Shown: piece after piece, positions 17,314-28,106 of the stretch | Layout: each line of letters begins with the position of its first letter | Position numbering within the stretch: the first letter of the stretch is position 1 | Assembly: GCA_003963245.1 (NCBI GenBank) | Contig: RXJX01000030.1 | Span: forward strand, 1-64,000 | Length of the DNA: 64,000 nt | Source of the DNA: Neisseriaceae bacterium | GTDB taxonomy: Bacteria; Pseudomonadota; Gammaproteobacteria; Burkholderiales; UBA11063 | Reading direction: 5' to 3' | The notes under the pieces: generated by a model | Database searches by the model: none | What the model was told of the DNA's origin: nothing | Seen by the model: only the letters and a program-made list of their open reading frames with translations | Program-made: the position numbers and the translations under genes

Positions 17314-18696
17314 TTAATTATGTTCACGATTTTCATCGAAATAGCGATAGCCACCACCCAAATCCTGATACAGTGAGATAATCGCTTGCATTTGTGCTAA
17401 TCTTATTTGATTAATACTTTGTTGAACCTGATTTAGATTTTGTTTAGCATTGAGCGTATCATCAAACGATTTTAAACCAGCTTGGTAAGCTGAATAAGTA
17501 TCCTTATACTTGCTTGCTGCGCTATTGCCAGCCTGTTTAAGCAACTGATAACGCTCATTGGTAATTTGGTTAGTTGCCAGATCATTATTGATGTCACGTA
17601 AGGCTTTATGTACTGTATCAATGTAATTCACATAGGCTGCTTTTGCTTGTCCTTTGTAGGAACTTGCTTGTCCAAATACAGCAGGATTTAAAGACCAATT
17701 AATGAAGTTCATCTGAATGCTGCTGCTGAAGCTTGATGGCATATTTGCTATTCCACCATTGGTTCCGCCCGCTGGACCAAGCCCAAGCATAAATGAGGGT
17801 AGAAGTTGAGTATAAGTAGCGGTTACGTCTTGGGCATAAATTTTATACTCTAATGCAGCAACTGCTACGTCTGGGCGATTGCCAATAACTTTAGCTGGTA
17901 AGCTAGAAATGTTAGTATAACTTGTCTCAATTTTGGCAAAGTCAGCTGTAGGATATTGAGTTCCTGGCATATCACCTAAAAGGTAATTGAGGGCGTTTTG
18001 ACATTTAATAATATTATTCTGGATTGCTTTAACTTGACTTAAGGTTTGGTAATAGGATTGCGTGGCTGCAGTAGTTGTATCTGTCGCGGCAAGACCAGCG
18101 CTTTTATTATTTTGCTTTATCTGCATTGATTTAGTTAAATCATTTAAATTTTCTTGATTTAAGCGTAGTTCTTCTTTTTGCGCGATCAAAGTATAATATG
18201 CACTGGCAGTTTGGGCAATTACATCTAGTTTGCTACCTTGGTACTGCATTTTGGCTGCTTCAACACCCAATTCAGCAGCTTTTTGTTGTGCAATTATATT
18301 AAATATGTTCAATGAATTGTAACCTGCATACATGCCATATATCAACTGTGGTTGTGGCATTAATGGTTGCAGATTAAAGAACCCTGTTAGTGCACTTAGG
18401 CTAGGAATCCAACTCATTTCTACACTTAGTAAACTTGCTCGTGCTTGCTCAATATTAGCTTTGGACGCTTCTAGGCTATCATTGTTTTTTAATGCACTTT
18501 CAATAATTCGATTTAAATCAGGATCATTAAATTTTTGCCACCAAGCAATATATGGCAAATTACTTTCTGCAGGATTGCTCTGAAAATTCCATGAGTTGGG
18601 TAATTTCACGCTGGGGTCTGGACGGTTGGGAGCTACTAATGAGCATGACGTTATTAAACCAGTGAGAATAAGAAGAGGACTAATTTTATAAAACAT
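17314..18696 (-). CDS. Outer-membrane efflux lipoprotein (NodT/OprM type)
   Basis: A 460-residue TolC-family outer-membrane channel. It has a lipobox (LITSC), the family opening WWQKFNDPDLNRIIESALKNN, and two repeated helical segments with Gln/Ala-rich coils (ASKANIEQARASLLSVEM and AKQNLNQVQQSINQIRLAQM). It is the exit duct of the tripartite pump encoded upstream. A TTG at 18705 is in frame, but ATG 18696 is the more likely start. The upstream FUSC gene stops at 18702, so the operon is tightly packed. Confidence 0.9.
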   Translation of the reverse strand: MFYKISPLLILTGLITSCSLVAPNRPDPSVKLPNSWNFQSNPAESNLPYIAWWQKFNDPDLNRIIESALKNNDSLEASKANIEQARASLLSVEMSWIPSLSALTGFFNLQPLMPQPQLIYGMYAGYNSLNIFNIIAQQKAAELGVEAAKMQYQGSKLDVIAQTASAYYTLIAQKEELRLNQENLNDLTKSMQIKQNNKSAGLAATDTTTAATQSYYQTLSQVKAIQNNIIKCQNALNYLLGDMPGTQYPTADFAKIETSYTNISSLPAKVIGNRPDVAVAALEYKIYAQDVTATYTQLLPSFMLGLGPAGGTNGGIANMPSSFSSSIQMNFINWSLNPAVFGQASSYKGQAKAAYVNYIDTVHKALRDINNDLATNQITNERYQLLKQAGNSAASKYKDTYSAYQAGLKSFDDTLNAKQNLNQVQQSINQIRLAQMQAIISLYQDLGGGYRYFDENREHN

Positions 18697-18701
18697 GATT
18701 T

Positions 18702-19529
18702 TCAACTTAATTTAGTAGAAATTTGTGAGAGTTCATTCTCAATTTCAAGGGTTAAATTTTGTATAAGGGATAGATTAGTTTTGCTGGAAGTTAGATAGTT
18801 CAAGCTAATAATTTTGTCAGCAACTCGTTGGATAGCGGTATTTATGTTTTGGATCTCAAGACTTTCTACCTGTGCATTTTTTTCAGATTTAAGATCGGTT
18901 ATTAAATTATTTAATTTTAGAATGTCTTTGAGCAGCGTATTGGTTAATTGAAATATCTTGTTGCTTTTAGTGCCTGTTTTTGCTATGTTAAATAAACGTT
19001 CCATATTTTTGAGAATATTGTTCTTTATCTGTAACGCATTCAAGTAAGTTAAGTTTTGTCTTCCAAACCAGAAGTATTCAATACTAATACAGAGCGCAAA
19101 TCCAATTAAAGTACAAATTAAACGGTCATTAATATAATACATTAAATTAAAGTTACTAGCATTGCTCCATTCTTTAGTGATATCGGAAAAAGATGTTGAA
19201 AATATAACAAAGTACTGATAAGGAATTTGACTAAAAAATACCATTGCTGCGACTAGCAGCGTGGTTAAGATAATTAGCAGGCGAAAATCCCAGTGTATCA
19301 AATGCCAGAGAATAGCAACCATCGCAATCCCAAGTATCGTACCGTATAAACGGCTGTTAGCTCGTTTAATGACATCCGTTGAATGGAAACCAGAGTACAC
19401 TGAAGTAATGGTTATCAATATCCAAATACTATGCGGAATATGGGAGTATTGATATATGGATTGAGCAATTACGACAATGATTACAATTTGTATATAACGT
19501 TGGGTATATATATCTAAACTTTTGAACAT
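18702..19529 (-). CDS. FUSC-type transporter, second half
   Basis: A 275-residue membrane protein: helices in the first ~150 residues (with IPHSIWILITITSVYSGFHS and FALCISIEYFWFG), then a soluble helical tail. The motif around PHSIWILITITSVYS and the following DVIKRANSRLYGTILG are typical of the second membrane block of FUSC/AaeB aromatic-acid exporters (usually ~650 residues in one chain). It overlaps the preceding gene by 16 bases in another frame. So the transporter is encoded as two polypeptides that presumably assemble. Confidence 0.8.
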   Translation of the reverse strand: MFKSLDIYTQRYIQIVIIVVIAQSIYQYSHIPHSIWILITITSVYSGFHSTDVIKRANSRLYGTILGIAMVAILWHLIHWDFRLLIILTTLLVAAMVFFSQIPYQYFVIFSTSFSDITKEWSNASNFNLMYYINDRLICTLIGFALCISIEYFWFGRQNLTYLNALQIKNNILKNMERLFNIAKTGTKSNKIFQLTNTLLKDILKLNNLITDLKSEKNAQVESLEIQNINTAIQRVADKIISLNYLTSSKTNLSLIQNLTLEIENELSQISTKLS

Positions 19530-20428
19530 ATTTTATTCCAAGCACTTATTAGTTGTTGTAAAGAAAATTTGATTCCATCTGGTAAATCTGGAATCAGCAA
19601 AGCATTCGCCTGTATTTTCTCTCCGCTAGTAATTTTCCTACAAAGATTCTCACAGATGTCTGCAGACTGAAATAATGCATGAGGATTAATCGATAATAGT
19701 TGGGTTCTTAAAGTAGTCATATAAGAATAGATACGTAGTAAGGATATGTTGACCTTGCGTGCGCCATAAGTAAATTCTTTCTGAGTTAAGCCAGAAGTTA
19801 TTCGATAGATTCCAATCAAATGTTTTGAATTAGCAAAATTGGTTTCTCCACGTGCTAAAGAGCGTTGGATAAGCGCTAATTCATTTAAACATAGATAAAA
19901 TGCTCTTACCCAGATTCTATTGTAATAAACTTTAGGAAATAAATTCATAAACGCAATGATTACCACGAGGTAAATAATACACATTACGATTAAATTATAG
20001 TAGGCATAAAAGTTCCCACTTACTTTTAAAGGAGGAATAATTATTCCAGATAGATAGCAAACTAGGGCAATTGCGGCAAAAAGTGGAACTTTTTTCCCTG
20101 CCCAGTATAAGAGACTTAGTAAAAATCCATTCATGATCACAGTGGCCAAATTATGATTGACAACTAAATTAACACAAATATACCAAATAACTGCAAGTGA
20201 TGTAAATGTTAAAACTACTTGTTGACGACGAACATAACTTGGTGAACTGCCAGCAGCTATTAGACCAATTAAAAAGATAGGTAATAGCTGATTTATATAT
20301 GGTGGACCAAATATAAAATTTACCAAAAATACACATATGACGACATACAGCGTTTGAAAGGTATTGACCCTTACTATTCCATACGGATCGTAGCGGTTTA
20401 ATGCATCACTTAGTTTGGATATAAACAT
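19514..20428 (-). CDS. FUSC-type transporter, first half
   Basis: A 304-residue protein with an N-terminal membrane block (FQTLYVVICVFLVNFIFG, LLPIFLIGLIAAG, AAIALVCYLSGIIIPP, MCIIYLVVIIAFMNLFP) and a soluble C-terminal helical part. This matches the N-terminal half of FUSC/AaeB proteins. ATG 20428 lies inside the end of the HlyD gene (23-base overlap); the in-frame GTG at 20434 is less likely. The pump is inferred to export small aromatic or drug-like compounds, but its substrate is unknown. Confidence 0.8.
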   Translation of the reverse strand: MFISKLSDALNRYDPYGIVRVNTFQTLYVVICVFLVNFIFGPPYINQLLPIFLIGLIAAGSSPSYVRRQQVVLTFTSLAVIWYICVNLVVNHNLATVIMNGFLLSLLYWAGKKVPLFAAIALVCYLSGIIIPPLKVSGNFYAYYNLIVMCIIYLVVIIAFMNLFPKVYYNRIWVRAFYLCLNELALIQRSLARGETNFANSKHLIGIYRITSGLTQKEFTYGARKVNISLLRIYSYMTTLRTQLLSINPHALFQSADICENLCRKITSGEKIQANALLIPDLPDGIKFSLQQLISAWNKICSKV

Positions 20429-21407
20429 ATGCACTTACACCGGGATTAAGAGGAAACTGTGGATCTGGATCACTGACTTCAATTAGTAAAGGCACCCGTT
20501 GTGGCAGATTTAGCCATTCATTATCACTGGAAATAACTTGTTGTTGAGAACGGGTAGTTGTACTTTGTCGATCAGTTACCCATAAATTGTTAACTATCAC
20601 TCCATGAAACACTCGATCAAAGCCATACATTCGTAACCAGACAAGAGCTTTATCCCCGGGGCGAACCTTACGCAAATCAGTTTCGTTCATATTTGCTTGT
20701 ATGAACCAGTTAGTGGTATTGATAAATGAAAATAGCGCTTGGTGTGCTGTAACTGGAGTCCCAATTGAGAGGAACATATTATCTACTACTCCGTCACTAC
20801 CTGCACGAACCATGGTTTCATTCAGATTGATTTTATCAATATTCATACTGGCTCTGGCTTGTTCCAATGATTGTTGTTTTTGTGCTAAACGACTTTGGTC
20901 TATTTTTAGCTGGGTAAGATCAGAATTAACCTGTTGCTCTAGTGACTGTACCGAATATTTGGCATTTTTCAGCTCTAATTCAGATACTGAATTACCAGCA
21001 AGAGGATTATTTTTAATCTGATACTCAGTTTTAGCTTTATCGAGATTTATTTGCGAACTTTTTAACGCAGCATTATCTTTGGCAATTTGTTGTTTTTGCT
21101 CTTCTAAGCTACTTTGAGCTTGCTGATAAGCTGCTGTACTTTTTGCCAGAGCCAGTTTGTATGGTTCATCATAAACTTGAAATAATGGTTGTCCTTTTTG
21201 AACTTTTTGCCCATTTTTTATATAGATTTTAGAAACATATCCAGAAACTTCGGCAGCAACAGTTTGGTTGTTGGCAACCACAAAAGCATTATCAGTAAAA
21301 GGAATTAGATAAGAAAACAAACTAATTGTACCGATTATCACGGCAATTAAGATTATAAAAATTGGAAAATTTATCTTGTCCTTACATATATCAATAATTC
21401 TATTCAT
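20406..21407 (-). CDS. HlyD/EmrA-type membrane fusion protein
   Basis: A 333-residue periplasmic adaptor. One N-terminal helix (FPIFIILIAVIIGTISLFSY) is followed by the biotinyl-lipoyl half VSGYVSKIYIKNGQKVQKG, a long coiled-coil hairpin (about residues 80-190) and the second lipoyl half ETMVRAGSDGVVD. It joins the FUSC inner-membrane transporter to the outer-membrane channel. ATG 21407 has SD AAGGGG at proper distance; the frame stays open for 66 more codons upstream but without an SD. It is the first gene of the four-gene operon. Confidence 0.9.
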   Translation of the reverse strand: MNRIIDICKDKINFPIFIILIAVIIGTISLFSYLIPFTDNAFVVANNQTVAAEVSGYVSKIYIKNGQKVQKGQPLFQVYDEPYKLALAKSTAAYQQAQSSLEEQKQQIAKDNAALKSSQINLDKAKTEYQIKNNPLAGNSVSELELKNAKYSVQSLEQQVNSDLTQLKIDQSRLAQKQQSLEQARASMNIDKINLNETMVRAGSDGVVDNMFLSIGTPVTAHQALFSFINTTNWFIQANMNETDLRKVRPGDKALVWLRMYGFDRVFHGVIVNNLWVTDRQSTTTRSQQQVISSDNEWLNLPQRVPLLIEVSDPDPQFPLNPGVSAYVYIQTK

Positions 21408-21734
21408 ATTTCCCCTTGTGTATTTCTTAAAATGACTTGATAAGAATTTATCTGCGAATTTTGTGACTATCTTTAACACTTTTCGCCATGATTTTATCAT
21501 ATGAATAACCCAAGTCGCCACTTTTTTTATGCTTGAATTAACAACGCAGGCTGAGTAAATTGATTTTAAAAAGTTAGCAATTAAGGCATAGTGCCCGTTG
21601 TGCAAGAAAGTATTTATGCCTATCCAATTTTTATATTATGATTATTAATATCCTTATATATAATTCAGACACGCACACTACCTACAAACTTGGTAAAATA
21701 GTGGGTTAAATCAATACTTCACATAGGATAATTC

Positions 21735-24608
21735 ATGCAAGTTAATCAAATTCGCCGTAAATTCTTAGAGTTCTTTCAAAATAAAGGACATGAAATAGTT
21801 AAGTCTAGTTCGCTAATTCCTCACGATGACCCAACCTTATTATTTACTAATGCCGGAATGAATCAGTTTAAAGATACTTTCTTGGGTTTGGAAAAGCGTG
21901 ATTATACTCGTGCAACGACCTCACAAAAATGTGTCCGTGCTGGTGGTAAACACAATGATTTGGAAAACGTTGGTTATACTGCGCGTCATCATACTTTTTT
22001 TGAAATGTTAGGTAATTTTAGCTTTGGTGATTATTTTAAAACTGATGCGATTAAATATGCGTGGGAATTTTTAACTTCGCCTGAATGGTTGAATCTACCA
22101 AAAGATAAACTCTATGTGACAGTTTATCATACGGATGATGAAGCATTTGAAATCTGGAATAAAGAAATCGGACTTGCTGCTGAACGAATTATTCGGATCG
22201 GTGATAAAGCTTCCGGTGGCTCAGATAATTTCTGGCAAATGGGTGATACTGGTCCATGTGGTCCATGTACTGAAATTTTCTATGATCATGGTGCGGATAT
22301 CTGGGGTGGTTTACCGGGCACTCCTGAAGAAGATGGTGATCGCTTTATTGAAATTTGGAATAACGTATTTATGCAGTTTAATCGTGATGAAAGCGGTAAA
22401 TTACATCCATTACCAAAACCATCAGTGGATACCGGAATGGGGATTGAACGTATTTCTGCAGTATTGCAACATGTCCATAGTAATTATGAGATTGATTTAT
22501 TTGTAAAACTGATTGATAAAGCAGCACAAATCACTAACACTCAAGATAAAACTAATGCCTCATTGAAAGTATTAGCGGATCATATTCGTTCCGTATCTTT
22601 TTTAATTGCGGACGGTGCACTGCCTTCCAATGAAGGGCGTGGTTATGTATTACGTCGAATTATTCGTCGTGCAATTCGCCACGGTTATAAATTAGGTCGT
22701 CGTGAGCCATTCTTTAATCAATTGGTAGCAGAACTAGTTAGCGAAATGGGTGATGCTTATCCTGAACTTATTCTTAATCAAGAATTAATTGAGAAGACTA
22801 TCTACCAAGAAGAAGAACGCTTCTTCCAGACGATTGATAATGGCATGAAATTATTACTTAAAGAATTGCATAAGATAAATCCAAATATTAATTTTGTCGA
22901 CGAATTAAAGGAAATGTGGAATAAAACGGGATCTTCTGCAATTTTATTTATGCAACCTGATGGACATCTTGAAAGAAAACATAAGGAATTAATTTATTGG
23001 TTGGAAAACTTGTTTAAATCAGGATTAAAGCATAAAACATTGCAAGACACACTAAACCAGATTGATATAAGTGAAATTTCTCCGGATAAAATATTAACGG
23101 GTACAAGAGGTTTTCAATCAGAGGAAATAAGCAACCGACCATTACCAGGTGATGTTGCTTTTAAATTATATGATACTTATGGTTTTCCATTAGATTTAAC
23201 TCAAGATGTTTGCCGCGAATGTGATGTAGCGGTTGATATCGAGGGCTTTGACAAAGGCATGGCGCATCAACGTGAAATGGCTAAAGCGGCTGGTAAATTC
23301 AAGATGACGGGTGCTTTAGACTATAATGGCAATGAAACAAAATTTGCAGGTTATGACGAAGCGTCATGCGAAGGACAGGTTACGGCGCTTTACAAAGATG
23401 GACAGCCAGTTACGCAATTACTAGCTGGTGATGATGGTGTTGTGGTTTTAGATAATAGCGTGTTTTATGCTGAATCAGGTGGACAAATTGGTGATGTCGG
23501 TACGTTATCAATTAATGGTGGCGTGAGTTGTTTATTTGAAGTCGAAGACACTCAGAAAGTTCGTGCAGCAGTGCATGGACATAGCGGTAAATTAACTCAT
23601 GGCTCGTTAAAAGTCGGTGATAATGTGGTAGCAACGATTGATTTACATCAACGGATGGCAACGGCACGTAATCACTCGGTAACTCATTTATTGCACAAAG
23701 CATTGCATGAAGTAATCGGTAGCCATGCTACACAAAAAGGTTCATTAGTTACTGCCGAATCAACTCGTTTTGACTTTGCCAACGATAAAGCTTTGACTGC
23801 GTCGCAAATCGAAGAGATTGAACGGATTGTCAATCATGTGATTATGCAAAATTACGAAGTAGCTATTGATGAAATGAGTTACGATGATGCAATCAAAGCT
23901 GGTGCGATGGCATTATTTGGTGAAAAATATACCGGTGAGGTTCGTGTAGTTAAAATGGGTGAGTTTTCTACTGAGCTTTGCGGTGGAACGCACGTAATTC
24001 AAACGGGTGACATTGGCTTTTTCTCAATTGTTAGTGAAAGTGGTATTGCTAACGGCGTGCGTCGGATTGAAGCGATTACTGGTGAAGCTGCGCTAAAACG
24101 TATGCAAAAAAATATGGCAATTTTAGATATAGCACGGGATCAACTCAAAGCACAGAGCAATGACATTCTTATCGAGAAAATCAATGCAGTTTTGGCAGAT
24201 AATAAGGCTCAAGCTAAAGAAATTAGCGATCTTAAAGCTAAATTAGCGGCATACCAAGCTGAAGAGTTACTAGATCAAGCAACGACTTTGGCAAATGGTG
24301 CTAAATTGTTAATTTTACGCATGGATAATAGCGAAAGCAAAGCGATGGTTGAATTAACCGAGAAAATCAAAGATAAACTTGGTAGCGGAATCGTGGTTAT
24401 CGGAGCTGCCAATGGCGACCGAGTTAATCTGGTAGTTGGTGTTACTAAGGATTTAACCAGCCAATACAAAGCTGGAGATTTAGTTGGTAAATTATCGGCT
24501 ATTGTTGGTGGTAAAGGTGGTGGTCGTCCAGATTTGGCACAAGCTGGCGGTAGCGACATTAGCAAACTTGGTGATGCATTATCCGCGGTTAAAACGCTAG
24601 TTAACTAA
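21735..24608 (+). CDS. alaS: Alanyl-tRNA synthetase with internal insertion
   Basis: AlaRS of 957 residues; about 875 is usual. Aminoacylation core ([34 protein letters not shown]), editing domain ([11 protein letters not shown] and CGGTH) and C-terminal C-Ala ([15 protein letters not shown]) are all present. The extra ~85 residues lie between KELHK (residue ~381) and [17 protein letters not shown] (~467), where E. coli AlaRS has only a few residues. The insertion is in frame and helix-like, with no catalytic motif I recognise. The gene charges tRNA-Ala and is essential, so the insertion must be tolerated. Single-gene transcription unit ending in a hairpin. Confidence 0.97.
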   Translation: MQVNQIRRKFLEFFQNKGHEIVKSSSLIPHDDPTLLFTNAGMNQFKDTFLGLEKRDYTRATTSQKCVRAGGKHNDLENVGYTARHHTFFEMLGNFSFGDYFKTDAIKYAWEFLTSPEWLNLPKDKLYVTVYHTDDEAFEIWNKEIGLAAERIIRIGDKASGGSDNFWQMGDTGPCGPCTEIFYDHGADIWGGLPGTPEEDGDRFIEIWNNVFMQFNRDESGKLHPLPKPSVDTGMGIERISAVLQHVHSNYEIDLFVKLIDKAAQITNTQDKTNASLKVLADHIRSVSFLIADGALPSNEGRGYVLRRIIRRAIRHGYKLGRREPFFNQLVAELVSEMGDAYPELILNQELIEKTIYQEEERFFQTIDNGMKLLLKELHKINPNINFVDELKEMWNKTGSSAILFMQPDGHLERKHKELIYWLENLFKSGLKHKTLQDTLNQIDISEISPDKILTGTRGFQSEEISNRPLPGDVAFKLYDTYGFPLDLTQDVCRECDVAVDIEGFDKGMAHQREMAKAAGKFKMTGALDYNGNETKFAGYDEASCEGQVTALYKDGQPVTQLLAGDDGVVVLDNSVFYAESGGQIGDVGTLSINGGVSCLFEVEDTQKVRAAVHGHSGKLTHGSLKVGDNVVATIDLHQRMATARNHSVTHLLHKALHEVIGSHATQKGSLVTAESTRFDFANDKALTASQIEEIERIVNHVIMQNYEVAIDEMSYDDAIKAGAMALFGEKYTGEVRVVKMGEFSTELCGGTHVIQTGDIGFFSIVSESGIANGVRRIEAITGEAALKRMQKNMAILDIARDQLKAQSNDILIEKINAVLADNKAQAKEISDLKAKLAAYQAEELLDQATTLANGAKLLILRMDNSESKAMVELTEKIKDKLGSGIVVIGAANGDRVNLVVGVTKDLTSQYKAGDLVGKLSAIVGGKGGGRPDLAQAGGSDISKLGDALSAVKTLVN

Positions 24609-24637
24609 ACGGTTAAAGTATGAACCCATCATATTAA

Positions 24638-24676
24638 GTAAGGACTTCAGATTCGATTTGAAACCTGAAGTCTTAC
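24638..24676. terminator. Bidirectional terminator hairpin
   Basis: GTAAGGACTTCAG (24638-24650) pairs with CTGAAGTCTTAC (24665-24676) with one bulged base, between convergent alaS and the secreted-protein gene. Confidence 0.75.
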
Positions 24677-24713
24677 ACAGAATTATTACGTATAAATAAT
24701 GGCTTTAATTTTA

Positions 24714-26606
24714 TTATCTACCATATATTTCTAACACTCCTTCTACACCTGGACCATCCTGCCTTCCATCTGAATCACGCAATTTTATTTTGGTACCATC
24801 AGTATAAACTAGAGTTTTAACATAATTTTCAACAATCTCTTTGCAGTTTGGTGTTACGCATGATAATCCAATTGATGGGAATGTACCTTCTTTCCATATA
24901 GAGTATGAGCCATATACAAATCCGAACAAATAATCTGCTTCATTAAATTGAGGCACTCTAGTATCTTCACGACCATAAACTACTTTATTTAGTTTATAAA
25001 TACCAATGGCTGGCTTTTTACCATTATAACGATGATCATTGGTTCTATAGTATTGTCCACAATCACCATCATTACAATGGCTTGTATCTTTAACATAGTA
25101 TATATTGATAGATTTTTGATCTCCTTCTTTAACAACTTCAAAATTATTAGATGGATATTTGTTTTCTAGATCATAGTTTTTTATTAGAGAAATTTGATAG
25201 TCATTTCTCAGGCTGCCTCGAACTCTATATTCAGTCTTGATTTTTGTTGATAAAGAACCTGCAGCTATTCGGTGTCCGTCATTAAACTCCCTACTACCTA
25301 TAGCACCAAAACCAGTAACTGTTTGGATCCATATACTTGGTCCTATCAATAATAGGTAAGCCTGATAAGGCGTATATATCTTTTTACCAGTTGCATCAAG
25401 ATAGGCAAAGCGGAGAAAATTCATATTTTCAGAATAGTTAGTTTGTCGGGCAAAACCTACTTTCTTATCGATTAATGTATAATCTTTAAATCGATCTAAT
25501 TTATCATTATAATTTTCTGCAATAGTAAAATCAATATTTTGATTAGTTAGATAGTCATAAAAGGATCCTTTAAAATGAAAGCCATCATAATAATCCACTT
25601 TATATATTTGTTTAAACGACGTTAAAGAGCTACTTTCTTTCTCATCAACAAATTCTAACCCAGTATCTTGATAAATATTTTTAAAGTTTTTTTTGTCAAA
25701 TGCCTCTAACACTCGCTCAAATTTTGGATTATAATAGTTTTGCAATGCCGCTATATTTTGTGCATAGGTATTATTTTGATTAATACCTTTGATTCCAAAT
25801 TTAACATTTCCAACATAGTGTGAGCGATATTTACTTTTACTATCACTGCTAGTTAAAAAAATTACCTGTTTTTGCAAAGTCATAGCCTGATTTAGTTGCA
25901 GCATTATATTGCTGAAGTAGCTTATTAATTGCTGATTATAATAAGTTCTTAAGGCGATATAGTTTATTTTATTGCTGGCAGTTGATTTTTTGTTTTGCAG
26001 ACGTTGTAGCAATTCTCTGGTCTTATTCAAGTTATCCTGATTACTTATAGTTTCAACTGCTTCAATAATTTCTCCATCAAAGCTATTTTGTAATAAATTC
26101 TGCAATGCTGCCAATTTTTGCCCACTCCATGCAGTCTCTCCTCCTTGAGCATCAACGAAGTCATCAATTGATCCATTGCCATACAAATTTTTCCAAGAAG
26201 TTGCATCTGTATTGATTAATAAGTATTTCTTGTGCATAATAGCATCATTTAAGTATTTCTGATCGCTATTATAATCATCACGAAAATCAGCCAGCGTATT
26301 ACTTATATTTGTAACTTGATTATTAATCATATCTAAGCGATTAAGTATTTCGGTCATTTGGGCTGCAGTAGAAGGCTGTCCTATCGCTGCGTCAAAATAC
26401 CCACTTGCAAAATCAGAGTATGGTTTAAATCCAGGAAAAAGAACTGAGGCTATTTTCATTATTCCTCCTGATTTAACTGCAAAATCTTTGCTAATTGCTG
26501 GTGCATTTTGTTCTCCTGCTACTATTTGAGATTGAGTAGCATAAGAAATATTATTTATTGAAATGACAGTAAATAATATTGCGGTAATTAACTTCACTTT
26601 ATTCAT
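24714..26606 (-). CDS. Large secreted protein, family member 2
   Basis: A 630-residue protein with a Sec signal peptide (cleavage near ISYA|TQSQ), not a lipobox. Then GGIMKIASVLFPGFKPYSDF (residues about 47-66) leads into the amphipathic stretch LDMINNQVTNISNTLADF (about 91-108). A long helical middle follows, then a beta-like C-terminal region with Cys pair SCVTPNC and the later DGTKIKL. This order matches the proteins at 11529 and 37989. The pattern I..QL/QVT.I..TL..F.DDY is nearly shared with the latter. Function unknown; a surface or secreted helical-bundle protein. SD AGGAGA supports the start. Confidence 0.75.
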   Translation of the reverse strand: MNKVKLITAILFTVISINNISYATQSQIVAGEQNAPAISKDFAVKSGGIMKIASVLFPGFKPYSDFASGYFDAAIGQPSTAAQMTEILNRLDMINNQVTNISNTLADFRDDYNSDQKYLNDAIMHKKYLLINTDATSWKNLYGNGSIDDFVDAQGGETAWSGQKLAALQNLLQNSFDGEIIEAVETISNQDNLNKTRELLQRLQNKKSTASNKINYIALRTYYNQQLISYFSNIMLQLNQAMTLQKQVIFLTSSDSKSKYRSHYVGNVKFGIKGINQNNTYAQNIAALQNYYNPKFERVLEAFDKKNFKNIYQDTGLEFVDEKESSSLTSFKQIYKVDYYDGFHFKGSFYDYLTNQNIDFTIAENYNDKLDRFKDYTLIDKKVGFARQTNYSENMNFLRFAYLDATGKKIYTPYQAYLLLIGPSIWIQTVTGFGAIGSREFNDGHRIAAGSLSTKIKTEYRVRGSLRNDYQISLIKNYDLENKYPSNNFEVVKEGDQKSINIYYVKDTSHCNDGDCGQYYRTNDHRYNGKKPAIGIYKLNKVVYGREDTRVPQFNEADYLFGFVYGSYSIWKEGTFPSIGLSCVTPNCKEIVENYVKTLVYTDGTKIKLRDSDGRQDGPGVEGVLEIYGR

Positions 26607-26971
26607 GAGTTTCTCCTAGGGGTTTATAGTAACAAATACGGTGTAGCAATAAATTTGTAATGACAACGTAGCTCCGATATGAAAAATTATAGCAGTAATC
26701 TGAGATCGACTACAATACCTATTTTCGTATAATAACGATTCATTTTTGCATGAGTTATTTAATTGAAGAGATCAGTCTATAACTAAATATATGAAATAGC
26801 TATAATACAATAATGCAGAATTATTTGATCACAATGTGCTAAAACAGCACATTTCTTAATTTTGGTTGATTAATAGTTGCGCAGATGCTTATAAGATTCT
26901 AGAGGTCGTTAAAGTTTTTAATAAGTTAGACTAATAAAATCCAATATTGGCATTTATCTGAAGCAATTGTC
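26607..26971. other. Intergenic region with one hairpin
   Basis: Upstream of the secreted-protein gene and downstream of the tandem-GNAT gene, both on the minus strand. AATGTGCT (26833-26840) and AGCACATT (26846-26853) form an 8-bp hairpin, a possible terminator for the GNAT gene. Nothing else is recognisable. Confidence 0.5.
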
Positions 26972-27811
26972 TTATGAAACTGTGAATGTGGCTACTCCAT
27001 AAATCATGCTACTTTCGATGATAGTTGCATTATTTAAAGACATACGCACGCTGATAGAAGATTTTTGCATCCGTAAGAACTCCATCAGTACCAAAGCGCT
27101 TGGGTTATTTTCTGGGACATCCAAGAAAATGTGCGCCTGTGAGTCAGGTTTTTGTATTAAATTGACAAAAAGTTTATGTGCTATTTCGCGATTTTCTGCA
27201 AGTAAAGGTCCAACCTGATAACCGTCATTGCATTGGCGAATGGTACCATAGCCACGAACATAATTATTATCGTAATAAACTAGTGTATGATGACGTTGTA
27301 ACCATTTATGTAGAAAATCACGGCGCTCAGTGCTAACTACCTTACTGTCAAAATCTAAAAGTTGGGCAAAGTCAACCTGATCAAGTGGCCTAATCGAAGG
27401 GTCTTCAATTAATTCAAAATCATTGCGCCGCAATTTATATCGAATATTACGATGAGCTAATTTGAAACCAAATTGTTTGAACCATTCAAGTTGCTCAGTT
27501 TTACAGTCTAATGTACAAGCAGAGGTACCTACGTATTTCATAACGGCATCCCATAGCTGATGTCCATACCCTAAGTGACGAAATTCTTTTTCAACATAAT
27601 AAAGTCCGACAAAGCATTTTTTAGCTACAGGGCGAATCACCGCAGCCATACAAATTGGCAGACCATCAAGACATCCAACCAAAAAGCCATCCGGAAATCT
27701 TTTGAAAATCATATTGACATCGTCTAAAGCAAAACTTAAGCCTTCTTCCTTGGCTTTTTGTAATAGCGGTGTAAGTAATTCTTGTGACGCCGTTTGAATA
27801 GTAAATGCCAT
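26972..27811 (-). CDS. Tandem-GNAT acetyltransferase (YitH-like)
   Basis: A 279-residue protein with two GNAT modules. The first contains VGLYYVEKEFRHLGYGHQLW, an acetyl-CoA-binding motif A. The second, from about residue 145, fits the 'acetyltransferase 18' C-terminal type, with RRDFLHKWL, GYGTIRQCNDGYQVGPLLAE and DVPENNPSALVLMEFL. Such two-domain enzymes include YitH-like proteins of unknown substrate. The gene stands alone. Confidence 0.82.
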   Translation of the reverse strand: MAFTIQTASQELLTPLLQKAKEEGLSFALDDVNMIFKRFPDGFLVGCLDGLPICMAAVIRPVAKKCFVGLYYVEKEFRHLGYGHQLWDAVMKYVGTSACTLDCKTEQLEWFKQFGFKLAHRNIRYKLRRNDFELIEDPSIRPLDQVDFAQLLDFDSKVVSTERRDFLHKWLQRHHTLVYYDNNYVRGYGTIRQCNDGYQVGPLLAENREIAHKLFVNLIQKPDSQAHIFLDVPENNPSALVLMEFLRMQKSSISVRMSLNNATIIESSMIYGVATFTVS

Positions 27812-28106
27812 TATTCTTCTCCCTTATTTACAATTTCGTTGTAAGAACACATTATTATACTAGAGTTACAGCTATTTACTTTAGTGTCTTGTGCTTGGCA
27901 ATTTTTTAAAGAATTATCATGTGCGCGTATATTTGTTTTTCTATTTTATATTAGTGTATTACATCAGAAAATTAAACATGATAAGCAAATACATTTTACG
28001 CAGAACAATAATGTTGTTTAGTTTATGTGCGCTGCATATAGGTATTTTACATAAAGTTAGGGTATAATCTGTCTATCACATATTTTAACATTACCAGGGA
28101 GGTACA

